A DNA stretch of 64,000 nt from Pseudomonadota bacterium (GTDB lineage: Bacteria; Pseudomonadota; Alphaproteobacteria; Rhizobiales; Rhizobiaceae): contig JAEWLS010000005.1 of NCBI GenBank assembly GCA_023457435.1, forward strand, positions 62,001 through 126,000, in the 5' to 3' direction. Within the stretch, counting starts at the first letter, position 1; every line of letters begins with the position of its first letter. A program made the translations under genes and the position numbers. Below the pieces are notes generated by a model, which was given only the letters and a program-made list of their open reading frames with translations, was not told the DNA's origin and made no database searches. Of this stretch, positions 33,643-42,805 are shown piece by piece.

Positions 33643-34562
33643 GCGATGCAGTCGTCGCCAGTTCCGAGGCGGCCATCGCGAAGGGCTCCAACAGCTTCGC
33701 CGCGGCTGCGCGCCTGTTCGACCGCGCCACCCGCGATGACGCCGTGATGCTCTACGCTTGGTGCCGCCACTGCGACGATGTCATTGATGGCCAGACGCTC
33801 GGCCACGACCAGCAGGCGTGTTTTCGCGATGGCCAGCGCGAGCGGCTGCAGCTTCTCAAGTCGCAGACGGCGGCAGCGCTTGCTGGTCAGCCCAGCGAAG
33901 ACACGGTGTTCGAAGCACTGCGGCGGGTGGTGGCGCGTCATCAGATCCCGGCGCGCCACCCGATGGAGCTTCTCGAGGGCTTCGGGATGGACGTCGAGGA
34001 GCGGCGCTACGAAACGGTGCCGCAGCTTCTCGAATACTGCTACCACGTTGCCGGCGTCGTCGGGGTGATGATGGCGATGATCATGGGCGCACGCGAGCCC
34101 CGCGTGCTGGACCGCGCTAGCGACCTTGGCCTCGACTTCCAGCTCACCAATATCGCGCGAGACGTGGTGGACGACGCGCGCGCCGGCCGCGTCTACATGC
34201 CGGCCGAGCTGCTCGCCCGCCACGGTATCGCCGAGGTTTCGGCCGACGATCCCGGCCAGCGCGCGGCGCTCCACGCCGCAGCGTTGGAACTGCTCGATCT
34301 TGCCGATGCCTACTACGATTCCGCCTGGGAGGGCATGGCGGCACTTCCGGCCCGTTCGGCCTGGGCAATCGCCGCCGCGCGTCGAGTATACCGCGCCATC
34401 GGGGCGCGGCTGCGCGAGCGTGGACCGGCCGCGTGGAACGGCCGCGTCTCGACTACGGGCGGCCAGAAACTCGCCCTCGTCGCGGCTGGTCTGGGTGACG
34501 TGCTCGCCACGCGTCTGCCGCGGCGCGAGCGGGCGCGCGGCGAGCTTTGGGTGCGACCGTAA
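33639..34562 (+). CDS. crtB: Phytoene synthase CrtB
   Basis: 307 residues; condenses two geranylgeranyl diphosphates to phytoene. Both Asp-rich motifs are present: WCRHCDDVIDGQ near residue 45 and NIARDVVDDARAGRVYMP near residue 170, with the following PAELLARHG. It is ATGA-coupled to the frameshifted crtI and is convergent with crtZ, only six bases between the stops. It appears fully intact, unlike crtI, crtE and fni. Confidence 0.95.
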   Translation: MSDAVVASSEAAIAKGSNSFAAAARLFDRATRDDAVMLYAWCRHCDDVIDGQTLGHDQQACFRDGQRERLQLLKSQTAAALAGQPSEDTVFEALRRVVARHQIPARHPMELLEGFGMDVEERRYETVPQLLEYCYHVAGVVGVMMAMIMGAREPRVLDRASDLGLDFQLTNIARDVVDDARAGRVYMPAELLARHGIAEVSADDPGQRAALHAAALELLDLADAYYDSAWEGMAALPARSAWAIAAARRVYRAIGARLRERGPAAWNGRVSTTGGQKLALVAAGLGDVLATRLPRRERARGELWVRP

Positions 34563-34568
34563 CGGATT

Positions 34569-35099
34569 TCAGTGCGGCTGCGGCCGGTCTTCTGCCTTGA
34601 GAATGTCGCGGTCGAACTCTCTGCGGTTGGCGTCGAGTTGTCTGACGAGCTTGTCGACCGGCTGGGCATACACGAAGCCGAAGGACACGCAGCCCTCCTT
34701 GCCCTGCACGGCATGATGCAGCCGATGCGCCTGGTAGACACGCTTCAGATAGCCGTGGCGCGGCACATAGCGAAACGGCCAGCGCCGGTGCACCAGTCCG
34801 TCGTGCAGCAAGAAGTAGAGCCCGCCGTAGATGGTGACCCCGAGAGCGATCCAGAACAAGAACGGCAGCCAAACCGAGCCCGCAAGGAACAGCGCGATGG
34901 CGATACCGGAGAAGACCAGCGCGTAGAGGTCGTTCTTCTCGAACGCCCCATCGTGCGGCTCGTGGTGCGACTTGTGCCATCCCCAGCCCCAGCCATGCAT
35001 GATATGTTTGTGTGACCAGCTGGCGAACCATTCCATAAAGGCAATCGTGCCGGCCACCAGCACGAGCGGCAGAACATAGGTCATGGCTAGATCTGTCAT
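34569..35099 (-). CDS. crtZ: Beta-carotene hydroxylase CrtZ
   Basis: 176-residue di-iron membrane hydroxylase that converts beta-carotene to zeaxanthin. The histidine clusters are visible: SHKHIMHGWGWGWHKSHHEPHDG region near residues 29-50 (here shown in part as HKHIMH and HKSHHEPH), and LHDGLVH and HRLHHA later. Three or four hydrophobic helices lie between. It is the last gene of the minus-strand set crtE-ABC ATPase-ABC permease-crtZ. The presence of crtZ means the intended end product was a xanthophyll. Confidence 0.93.
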   Translation of the reverse strand: MTDLAMTYVLPLVLVAGTIAFMEWFASWSHKHIMHGWGWGWHKSHHEPHDGAFEKNDLYALVFSGIAIALFLAGSVWLPFLFWIALGVTIYGGLYFLLHDGLVHRRWPFRYVPRHGYLKRVYQAHRLHHAVQGKEGCVSFGFVYAQPVDKLVRQLDANRREFDRDILKAEDRPQPH

Positions 35100-35144
35100 G
35101 GCTTCAAGGAACCCCGCTCGAAGGGCGATTTGATGTCGGGCGCG

Positions 35145-36345
35145 TCAACCGCGCAGTCGAAGGCGCGATGCAACCATCGCCACGGCAAGCCCAATCGCCG
35201 CCATCAGAGCGAGCAGCGTGAGGCTGGGCAAGATTGACCAACGGTCTCGCCGCGCCACAAGACCCCATCATATGCCTCGATAGCCCAGGCGTTCGGCGTG
35301 TACCAGCCGATCTCCTGCAGCCAGGCCGGCATCATGAAGCGCGGCACCATCGATCCCCCGACCGCCGAGCACAGCAACACCACGAAGGTTGTGATCGTCT
35401 GCGCCTGCTGGCGGGTCGAGGCGGCGGCCGCGACGGCGAGGCCCAGTCCTGCGGCGGCCCCTGACGCGCTCAGCGTAGCCAGCCCCCAGAGGCCGATGTT
35501 TGCGAGCACGTCCACGCCGTAGATGACCGCCGCGATCGCAAAGATCAGGGTTGTCTGCGCAAAACCCTGGATGACCAGGAAAACGAAGCGCCCGGCAACG
35601 ATCGCATCGGTCGCCCCGCGGGCCACGGCGAGGCGGTCCATGATGCCGGAGTCGCGCTCCTCGATCAGCGTGGCGGAACTCTGCATGGCCGAGAACAGCA
35701 GGAAAGGATTGCCACCGCACCTATATAGTAGGTGACGATGCCGCCCGGCCCGTTTGCCGGACCGATAGTCTCGGCAGCTACGATCGCTCCGCCATCCGTC
35801 TCGTCAGGCGGATTGCGGCGCATCTCCGCGATGCCTGCGGCCAATCGGGCCGTCTGCTCAGCCGTGAGCCCGCCGACAATGCGCTCGACCAGCGGTGCCG
35901 CGCGGGCAAGGCCGATGTCCGGCATCGCGGCCGCCACTGCCTCCTGCACGCGACCGGCCAGGATTGCGCCAGCGGTCGCCTTGCCGCGGTCGACCAGCAC
36001 GACCACCGGCCCGTCGGCGTCAGCGGCGATGTCGCCGCGCACGAACAGTCCGGCGTCGGCGAAGCCGTCCTGGACCTGCGCTCTCACCGCAGCTTCATCG
36101 GAATGCGTCTCGGGCTGAAACCGCAGCGATGGCACCGCGCGTAGAGCCTCCTCGAGACGCCGGTTCGTCTCGCTGCTCACACTCACCCCTAGAGCGACCG
36201 ACAGCCGCATCTGATCGCCGCTGGTGCCCTGGAAGATCGTCGCGAACACCACGAAGATGGCAGGCGGCAGCAGAAATGCCATTGCCAGCGCGCCGCGGTC
36301 GCGCAGGAGGCGCAGTGCGGTCACCTTGACCATCGTCCAGATCAT
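35145..36345 (-). pseudogene. ABC-2 type transporter permease, two frameshifts
   Basis: The first frame (36345 down to about 35706) begins MIWTMVKVTALRLLRDRGAL with one helix and a large periplasmic domain. Near 35703 it must shift to continue FLLFSAMQSSATLIEERDSG, an ABC-2 permease core with several helices; one base is missing from a T-run (AAA on the plus strand). Near 35234 a second one-base loss shifts the end, which then reads ILPSLTLLALMAAIGLAVAM to the stop at 35145. The coding start overlaps the ATPase stop by ATGA. Both changes are at short homopolymers, so sequencing error is possible, but the cluster shows other damage. Confidence 0.82.
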
Positions 36346-37283
36346 GCAGCCGCCTCGTGGCTATTGGCAGCAAGGCGTGTGAACAGACTGCCCAGCCCGG
36401 GCTCGCGGATGCGGATTTCGCGGACCTGCAGCCCGGTGCGGATGAAGGCTTTGGCGATCTGATCGGAGCCGGTGTCGGGCGATGCCATGATGGTCCATGT
36501 CAGGCCGGAATCGAACGTCCGGAATCCGATGGTCTCGAGCGAGCGGGCCTGCTGCGGCGTTGGTACGGCGCGAAGTGCGGCGACGACCTCGCGGCGGTCA
36601 TCGAACGCAGCGCGGATCAGGTCGCGCGGCTCGCCTTCCGGATCGATGCGTCCACCATGCAGGAAACCGACGCGGTCGCAGGTGGCCTCCGCCTCTTCGA
36701 GATCATGCGTGGTCAGCAGCACACCCATGCCTGCGCGGGCGAGACGCTTGATGGTGCCCGAGAGACCCTCGCGCGACGGCAGGTCGATCCCCACCGTCGG
36801 CTCGTCGAGCATCAGAAGCGCCGGCTCGTGCAGAATGGCGGCGCAGATGTTGACACGCCGCTTCCATCCGCCGGACAGCACCGCGACGGGATCATCTAGT
36901 CGTTCCGCCAGCGCCGTGGCTTCGGCGGCCCACGCGAGCGCCTTTCGCACCTGCGCGCCGGAAAGCCCCGAAAGTCGCCCGAAAGCAACGAGGTTCTCGC
37001 GCGCCGTCAGGTGCTGGAAGAGTGCGATCTCCTGTGGAACAATGCCTATGAGGCGCCGCGCCCTGGGCTCCTCCGACACGCCACCGACGGCGATCGTCCC
37101 GCTGCTCTTTCGGACGCGGCCGCACACGGCGCGTATCAGCGTCGTCTTTCCCGCACCGTTCGGCCCGAGGAGACCCACGACGGTCCCCGGTGCAACCTCG
37201 AGATCGAGGCCGCTGATGACTTCGCGCTCGCCATACCGGACAGTCAGTCCGGCGACCGAAAGCGCAGCCGTTTCGGACTTCAT
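36342..37283 (-). CDS. ABC-2 type transporter ATP-binding protein in crt operon
   Basis: 313-residue ATPase (DrrA/CcmA type). Walker A is LLGPNGAGKTTL, the signature VLSGGWKRRVN is slightly atypical (Trp for Gln), Walker B is LLMLDEPTVGID and the H-switch is TTHDLEEA. The C-terminal 90 residues are the usual accessory domain. It starts at 37283, overlapping the crtE fragment stop by ATGA, and ends overlapping the permease. Its place between crtE and crtZ suggests a role in moving carotenoids or xanthophylls, which is inference. Confidence 0.9.
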   Translation of the reverse strand: MKSETAALSVAGLTVRYGEREVISGLDLEVAPGTVVGLLGPNGAGKTTLIRAVCGRVRKSSGTIAVGGVSEEPRARRLIGIVPQEIALFQHLTARENLVAFGRLSGLSGAQVRKALAWAAEATALAERLDDPVAVLSGGWKRRVNICAAILHEPALLMLDEPTVGIDLPSREGLSGTIKRLARAGMGVLLTTHDLEEAEATCDRVGFLHGGRIDPEGEPRDLIRAAFDDRREVVAALRAVPTPQQARSLETIGFRTFDSGLTWTIMASPDTGSDQIAKAFIRTGLQVREIRIREPGLGSLFTRLAANSHEAAA

Positions 37284-37636
37284 GGCGTCACGACAGCCCT
37301 GCTTGCAAGCAGGTTGGTCACATAGCTGAGGACGGGTCTCGGGGATATGCCGCTGCCTTCGAGCGCGCTCTGGGCCTGCAAGATCTGCTCCGCGCATTCG
37401 GCCTGAGCGCGCGACTCGCCGAGCAGCGACGCGATGGTCCCGAAGCCTCGGTCCTTGCCCACGTCCTTCCCGGTCTCGCGTGGACCGGCACTGCGGTCGA
37501 GCAGATCGTCCACGGTTTGGAACGCCTGTCCAAGATGTCGGGCGAAGCGGCGAACTTCCGCCACGTCCGTCTCCTCTTGCTTGCGGATCAGAGCTCCCAT
37601 CTCAGCAGCCGCTGAGAACAGGACAAAGGGCGGCCG
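37280..37636 (-). pseudogene. crtE: Geranylgeranyl diphosphate synthase CrtE, C-terminal fragment
   Basis: Only the last third of a GGPP synthase remains: FVLFSAAAEMGALI followed by AFQTVDDLLDRSAGPRETGKD, which is the second Asp-rich region (DDLLD) of polyprenyl synthases, then VGKDRGFGTIASLLG. In-frame similarity begins at about 37636, and an in-frame TAA lies at 37640-37642, so the N-terminal two-thirds with the first DDxxD motif is gone. The junction abuts the truncated fni. Without crtE this locus cannot supply GGPP unless another synthase exists in the genome. Confidence 0.85.
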
Positions 37637-38454
37637 ACATTAACCGCAATCTCGCGATTGCCTGCGAGGAGCTCGGAATTGGGCTTGCCGTCGGCTCGCA
37701 GCGAATTGCGATCGAAGACGGGCGATACGCGGGGATTGACCGAGAACTCAGGCGCCACGCGCCGACAATTCCCATAATGGCCAATCTCGGAGCCGCTCAG
37801 CTCAACCTCGGTTTCGGCCTTGAACAGGCGAAGCGCGCGATCGACTTGATTGGAGGCGACGCCCTGATCATCCACCTAAACCCGCTTCAGGAAGCAGTGC
37901 AACCCGAAGGGAATCGCGACTGGCGCAATCTGTATGCCGCCATCTCGTCGCTCGCACGCGACCTTGGCGCCCCGATCGTCGCGAAGGAGGTAGGCGCTGG
38001 CATTTCCGCAACAGTCGCCCGGCGCCTGATCGACGCCGGCGTGGCTGCTATCGATGTTGCTGGCCGCGGCGGCACCAGCTGGGCTGCCGTGGAAGCAGAG
38101 CGCTGCACGGACCCCGACGATCGCGCGGTGGCGGTGGCATTCGCCGACTGGGGCCAGCCGACGCCGGCCTTGATAGCTGACGTGCGTGTCGCCTGCCCAG
38201 AGGCCGTCATCATTGGTTCCGGCGGAATCCGCAACGGCATCGATGCAGCCAAGGCGATCGCCCTCGGCGCGGACCTGGTCGCGCAGGCGGCCGCCGTCCT
38301 GCCGGCGGCTATGGAGTCGCCGGAAGCGGCTACGCGGCATTTCAGCGTCTTGATCACCCAGCTTCGCATCGCGTGCTTCTGTACAGGTTCCGCGGACCTC
38401 GGTGCGTTGCGTCGGGGCGTCTTGTATCCCCCACGTTCGGGTCTGAAGCGATGA
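37636..38454 (+). pseudogene. fni: Type 2 isopentenyl-diphosphate isomerase Fni, 5'-truncated
   Basis: 272 residues of a type II IPP isomerase (FMN-dependent). Visible landmarks are INRNLAIACEELG, LAVGSQR, ALIIHLNPLQEAVQPEGNRDW, IVAKEVGAGISATVARRLI and VAGRGGTSWAAVE, ending RIACFCTGSADLGALRR. The first 80-90 residues of the usual 350 are missing, and sequence upstream of 37636 is crtE on the other strand. The frame is open upstream but codes for antisense crtE. No start site or promoter of its own remains, so it is probably silent. Confidence 0.88.
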
Positions 38455-38839
38455 GCACTGCCAGCAGCAAGATGGCTCACCCCTTTACGATGCCTCGGGG
38501 GGTTCGGCAGTCCCTCCAGCTCGACGAGGCCATCGACGACACGGATCTTGCGCTTGCATGCGTCCGCGATCCTTTCGGCCCCGCAGCGGACCAGGCAAAG
38601 TTCGCTGATACTTCTTCGCGGGAAAGCAGCGTGACGTTGCATGTGTTGGCAGCGACCGTCTGTGGGCGGCTCTGCAGCCAAAGCATATGCACCTATCGAT
38701 GGTGAGGACCGGACTACTTCGCCAGACGAAGCGGGCGAGAGCCGGGTCGCATAGTTCTCGCCGCCCCCGCAGGTGGCAGAGCAAGCGCTTTCCGGCGGAT
38801 GTGAGCCTGCTCGGAAAGGCCAAAAGTCCCATGATTGAA

Positions 38840-38908
38840 TGGTCTAGGAAGTATAGCGGCTGGGGAACCTGGATTTGGAGACAGCCAAACCCCCGTCCCC
38901 AGCTAGAC
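38840..38908. repeat. Imperfect long inverted repeat overlapping repeat copy B
   Basis: TGGTCTA (38840-38846) and GCTGGGGA (38859-38866) pair with TCCCCAGC (38894-38901) and TAGACCA (38902-38908), giving a 15-bp stem with a bulge of 12 bases on the left arm. Its right end runs into the direct repeat, as a terminal inverted repeat of a small element might. Confidence 0.5.
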
Positions 38909-38996
38909 CATTGAGATCACTGGGAAATCCGGACCGGCGAATAGGCCTCGCCACAATTTGTGCATCACCTCTGTGCCCAGATCTCGGGGCGACGTC
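38901..38996 (+). repeat. Direct repeat copy B
   Basis: Counterpart of 26995-27089, starting CTAGACCATTGAGATC with the shared core GTGCATCACCTCTGTGCCCA. Same orientation, in non-coding DNA, 11.9 kb from copy A. Similarity fades after CGACGTCAA, although GGTTGGC recurs about 15 bases later in both. Confidence 0.8.
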
Positions 38997-39505
38997 AAGC
39001 AGGAAATCGGCGGTTGGCTCGACTGCTATCGGGCGCATGCTGAGGCACACTTTGCCTAGCGGCCGATCTCAGATCATCGACCGCATTTGCTCGCAAGTTC
39101 CCCAACATATTCGGTGTCGGTTATGGGGCCGATTTCCGACGATCCGGTTTTGGGGAGCGCTCGGCGGTAAGCTGCCATTCTGGGTCCGCCGGGCAAAGTC
39201 TGCCTGGTCAGCTTTCGACCCCTGAACAGTTGTTCCAGCCCTGCGTGCGAATTTCCCGAAGCCGTCGTTAGTTTATGGCAAGGCGACGTCTGCTAGCGCC
39301 GTCATCTCAAACATCCGCAGACTTTTGCCTCTGCTGAAGCTGCGGGGAGCCCCGAACTCGACGTTGAGGGCTTGAGACAATCTCGTCCATAGCGGGCGCC
39401 GAGTCTCATGTAGCGCCCGACGGAGTCATTCCATCCGCGCAATGAGATTGCTGGCGTGATAGGATACACCGCAGCGCTAGCATGCGCCGCGCCGCCCCTT
39501 GCCGC

Positions 39506-39529
39506 CTGACAGGCTCAATCGCCTGTCAG
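39506..39529. promoter_or_regulatory. Hairpin upstream of the host attachment protein gene
   Basis: CTGACAGGC and GCCTGTCAG form a perfect 9-bp stem with loop TCAATC, 76 bases before the start of the next gene. It could be an operator or a 5'-UTR structure. No U-tract follows. Confidence 0.45.
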
Positions 39530-39605
39530 TGCGACCGGGATTGCTCCCTGAGCGGCTCATTTCTGTTTCCGCACGCACACCCCAACCCAATCCGGAGAAA
39601 CCAGC

Positions 39606-40007
39606 ATGATGATACCCAAAGGTACGACGGTTGCCGTCGCAGACGGCGAAAAGCTGAACCTGTTTCGCAACGCAGGAGATGAGGCGGTGTTGAGGCTCGT
39701 TGCGGTTTCTCATAGCGACATCGCTTCGGACCCGGGCACCAGCACCGGGCGGCAATCGAGTGCTGCCAACCCTGACCATGGTCAGGCGGGTGAAGACCAG
39801 TTCTCCGCCGGAATCGTCCAGCACCTGAACCAGCAGGCTCTCTCAGGCAAGGTCGACAATGTCGTGATCATTGCCGCGCCCCGCGCGCTGGGCGAGATGC
39901 GCAAGCACTACCACAAGGCGCTGTCCGCCATTCTGCTGGGCGAGATCGCGAAAGACCTGACGGGGCATTCACTTGCAGATGTCGAGAAGGCGGTGAACGG
40001 CTCATGA
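39606..40007 (+). CDS. Host attachment family protein (PF10116-like)
   Basis: 133-residue protein resembling the Agrobacterium 'protein required for attachment to host cells' family: MIPKGTTVAVADGEKLNLFRN opening, then EDQFSAGIVQHLNQQALSGK and VIIAAPRALGEMRKHYHKAL, and a final LTGHSLADVEKAV. The family folds like an eRF1 middle domain; its biochemical role is unsettled. A GGAGAAACCAGC stretch precedes the ATG. Its stop overlaps the cytochrome c start by ATGA. In many alphaproteobacteria such genes sit with Usp, phosphoketolase and redox genes, as here. Confidence 0.85.
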   Translation: MMIPKGTTVAVADGEKLNLFRNAGDEAVLRLVAVSHSDIASDPGTSTGRQSSAANPDHGQAGEDQFSAGIVQHLNQQALSGKVDNVVIIAAPRALGEMRKHYHKALSAILLGEIAKDLTGHSLADVEKAVNGS

Positions 40008-40375
40008 CCGCGATGTTCCCTTGCAAGTCTGGGTGGATGCGCCCCTCCGTTACAGGGGTTGCGCCACTGGTTCTCCTAGGAACGTTGTGTTTTGGTGCAT
40101 CCCCGACATTTGCGGCCGGGGGCGGTGACATCGCCGCGGGGCGCGTGCTGGTCGAAACCCACTGCAGCCGCTGCCATGCGACGGGCAACGCCGGCGACAG
40201 CCCACTCGCAGCCGCACCAAAGTTCCGCGACCTCCACTTCTCGTATGACGTCGAATTTCTGAGCGAGGCCCTCGTCGAGGGGATCGCAACGGCCCATCCG
40301 GACATGCCGCAGTTCCAGTTCGATCCGTTTCAGGCGGAAGCCATCATCGCGTACCTGAAATCGCTGGAAAGGTAG
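40004..40375 (+). CDS. Small c-type cytochrome
   Basis: 123 residues. A hydrophobic signal (VAPLVLLGTLCFGASPTFAAG) precedes a class I cytochrome c with one heme site CSRCH and a likely axial Met in HPDMPQFQF, ending IIAYLKSLER, the standard C-terminal helix. It should be periplasmic and may pass electrons to or from the pseudoazurin/nitrite-reductase module, although that is a guess from the neighbourhood. ATGA-coupled to the host attachment gene. Confidence 0.92.
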   Translation: MTAMFPCKSGWMRPSVTGVAPLVLLGTLCFGASPTFAAGGGDIAAGRVLVETHCSRCHATGNAGDSPLAAAPKFRDLHFSYDVEFLSEALVEGIATAHPDMPQFQFDPFQAEAIIAYLKSLER

Positions 40376-40424
40376 GCCGGCGGCGTAGGTATCGCGCGCG
40401 AACGAGAGGCCGGAAAGTGGATCG

Positions 40425-41768
40425 ATGTCAGTGAGCGAAGTCCCGGATCATCCGGAGGCCCCCGAGGCAAATCTGCGGCGCTCTATCGGTCCGTTCCAAC
40501 TCACACTTTACGGCCTTGGCAGCATGCTTGGCTCCGGCATCTATGGCCTGATCGGGCAGGCTGCGGGACTGGCAGGCAACACTGTCTGGCTGGCCTTCCT
40601 GGTGGCCATGGTCGCCGCGCTGCTGACGGCGCTTTCCTACGCCTCGCTCGGGTCGCGCTACCCGCGAGCTGGGGGCGCCGCCTTCGTGACCGAGCGCGCC
40701 TTCGGCATGCCGCTCCTGAGCTTCGTCGTAGGACTTTCCGTCGTCGCCTCGGGACTGACGTCCATCGCGACGCAGTCGCAGGTATTTGCCGTCAATATTG
40801 CCTCGGTCACCGGAGTAGCGATGCTGCCGATCTGGGCGATCGCGATCGGATTCCTGCTCATCCTGACCGGACTGGTGCTGCGTGGCATCAGGGAGGCAAT
40901 GTGGGTGAACGTCACCTGCACGCTGGTTGAGGCGGCGGGCTTGCTGCTGGTGATCGCGGTCGGCATTCCCTACTGGGGCTCGGTCGATCTGCTGGAAACG
41001 CCGGGGCTGCCTGACAACGACGTCCTGATCGTGCTGGTCTTCCAGGGCGCGGTGCTGACCTTCTTTGCTTTTATCGGTTTCGAGGACGTTCTCAATGTCG
41101 CCGAAGAATGCCGCGATCCGCAGCGCACCATCCCGGTGGCGCTTGTCACCGCCATGCTGGTGGGCGCCTCGATCTATGTCGCGGTCGCCATTTCGTCTAT
41201 TTCGGTCGTTCCCTGGCAGGAACTCGCGGAAGCTCCAGGCCCGTTGACTGAGGTCATGCGAAGGGCAGCCCCCGCAATTCCGGTCGCGGTGTTTGGTGGC
41301 ATCACCCTTTTCGCGGTCGCGAACACGGCTCTCGTCAACTACGTCACCAGTTCGCGCATGATCTACGGCATGGCGCGGCAGGGGCTTCTTCCCGCTGCTC
41401 TGGGCAGGGTGCAATCCCAAACCCAGACGCCATATCTGGCAACCCTGGCCCTGCTTGTCCTGCTCGTCCCGCTGGCTTCTTTCGGCAGCATCGCCCAACT
41501 CGCATCGGCTTCCGTGCTGTTGCTCCTCGTCGTCTTTGCGATCGTAAACGGCGCGCTGTTGGTGCTCCAGGGCCGCATCGACGAGGCGAAGGGGAAGTTC
41601 GAAGTGCCGCGCTGGGTGCCTGCGCTGGGGACGGTCATCTGCGTCGTTCTGATTTCGGTCAGGATCGCCAGCAGCGCCTGGCAGGCGCCAGCACTTGCTG
41701 GCACGATGCTGGCCGGAATGGTCGCTCTTCATTTTATACGGGGAAGGATGATGGCGGTTCGGATATGA
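40425..41768 (+). CDS. APC family amino acid/polyamine permease
   Basis: 447-residue membrane transporter with about 12 helices. The family opening LTLYGLGSMLGSGIYGLIGQ, an unwound first-helix motif GSGIYG, is near residue 27. Later SYASLGSRYPRAGGAAFVTE and FFAFIGFEDVLNVAEECRDP match the consensus of the CAT/YfnA-like subgroup. It probably moves amino acids or related amines; the substrate is not resolvable. No close functional partner is evident. Confidence 0.9.
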   Translation: MSVSEVPDHPEAPEANLRRSIGPFQLTLYGLGSMLGSGIYGLIGQAAGLAGNTVWLAFLVAMVAALLTALSYASLGSRYPRAGGAAFVTERAFGMPLLSFVVGLSVVASGLTSIATQSQVFAVNIASVTGVAMLPIWAIAIGFLLILTGLVLRGIREAMWVNVTCTLVEAAGLLLVIAVGIPYWGSVDLLETPGLPDNDVLIVLVFQGAVLTFFAFIGFEDVLNVAEECRDPQRTIPVALVTAMLVGASIYVAVAISSISVVPWQELAEAPGPLTEVMRRAAPAIPVAVFGGITLFAVANTALVNYVTSSRMIYGMARQGLLPAALGRVQSQTQTPYLATLALLVLLVPLASFGSIAQLASASVLLLLVVFAIVNGALLVLQGRIDEAKGKFEVPRWVPALGTVICVVLISVRIASSAWQAPALAGTMLAGMVALHFIRGRMMAVRI

Positions 41769-41823
41769 CAGAACTCAACCCCAGTCGCATCGGCCGATCG
41801 TATCCCGGGGAGCGTAGTTTCTC

Positions 41824-42663
41824 ATGCTGAAGCCGATTCTCATCGTCACCGCCGTTCTGCTAGTAGGCGCGATCGCCTCCGCCTACTTGTCTTACCGCCG
41901 AGCAAGTGGCGAAGCCGAGCAGGCTATGACCTCGATCGCCGCCCGCGCGGCGAAGCCATTGGGGCTCTTTGATGAGAGCATGGTCGAAGGACTGCCGGAG
42001 ATCGCCCGCCGCTATTTCAAGCATGCCATAGAACCTGGAACTCTGTTGTACACGTCAGTCCGGCTTGAGATGTCCGGCACGTTCCTCTTGGGGGACAAGT
42101 CCAGCTATCGAACCTACTCGATGACTGCGCGACAGATGCTGACGCCGCCTTCGGAGTTCGTGTGGATCCCCTCCATGCAGTCCGGGATGATGCAAATTTC
42201 GGGTTCGGATGCTCTCGTGCAGGGAAAGAGCTGGACCCGGTTCTGGATCAATGGCCTCGTGCCTGTAGTCAATCAGATGGCGTCGCCCGACCTGAACCGT
42301 TCGGCCTTAACCCGCGCTGCGATGGAAGCGATCTGGGTACCCGCAAGCCTCCTGCCGGGAACCGGCGTCACCTGGGAACAGACTGGCCCCGACACGGCCA
42401 GGCTGACCTTCCCGACGGGCATAGAGCCCATCGACCTCACCCTCGGCGCATCGGGCAATGTGCTCAATATTGCGACGCTGCGCTGGAGCGATGCCAATCC
42501 CGACAAGACGTTCCAGCTGCAGCCTTTCGGTGGCACTATGCTGGCGGAGACGACGTTCGAGGGCTTTACCATCCCGACCGACATCCGCGTGGGCAATCAC
42601 TTCGGGACAGGCAACTATCTGCCGTTCTTTCAGGCGCATGTGACGCTTGCCCAGTATCTGTAG
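41824..42663 (+). CDS. DUF6544/DUF6920-like membrane-anchored protein
   Basis: 279 residues with one N-terminal transmembrane helix (ILIVTAVLLVGAIASAYLSY) and an exported domain. Landmarks are LPEIARRYFKHAIEPGT, an RLEMSGTFLLGDK strand and a C-terminal FGTGNYLPFFQAHV motif that recall a family of unknown function annotated DUF6544 or DUF6920. No catalytic residues can be named. It follows the APC permease by 55 bases and may share its transcript. Confidence 0.7.
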   Translation: MLKPILIVTAVLLVGAIASAYLSYRRASGEAEQAMTSIAARAAKPLGLFDESMVEGLPEIARRYFKHAIEPGTLLYTSVRLEMSGTFLLGDKSSYRTYSMTARQMLTPPSEFVWIPSMQSGMMQISGSDALVQGKSWTRFWINGLVPVVNQMASPDLNRSALTRAAMEAIWVPASLLPGTGVTWEQTGPDTARLTFPTGIEPIDLTLGASGNVLNIATLRWSDANPDKTFQLQPFGGTMLAETTFEGFTIPTDIRVGNHFGTGNYLPFFQAHVTLAQYL

Positions 42664-42805
42664 GTCTTTCCGCCAAATGTTGGCAGCCTCCGGCTCGGCT
42701 CCGAGGAATCGCGTCCATCCTGCGGCCCAGCCGTGGTAGCATCCGGAATGCCCCTCACCTCAAACGCGAAAGGCACGCCGTGCCGGGGTACCGGGAAGAC
42801 CGCCG

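Larger units (their letters stand above)
38455..39605. other. Long intergenic region with hairpin, repeat copy B and possible remnants
   Basis: About 1.15 kb without a supported gene. Short frames on both strands give no recognisable protein. Features are a long-range hairpin at 38840-38908, repeat copy B at 38901-38996 and a 9-bp hairpin at 39506-39529 before the host attachment gene. The region marks the right end of the island that begins at repeat copy A. Confidence 0.5.
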
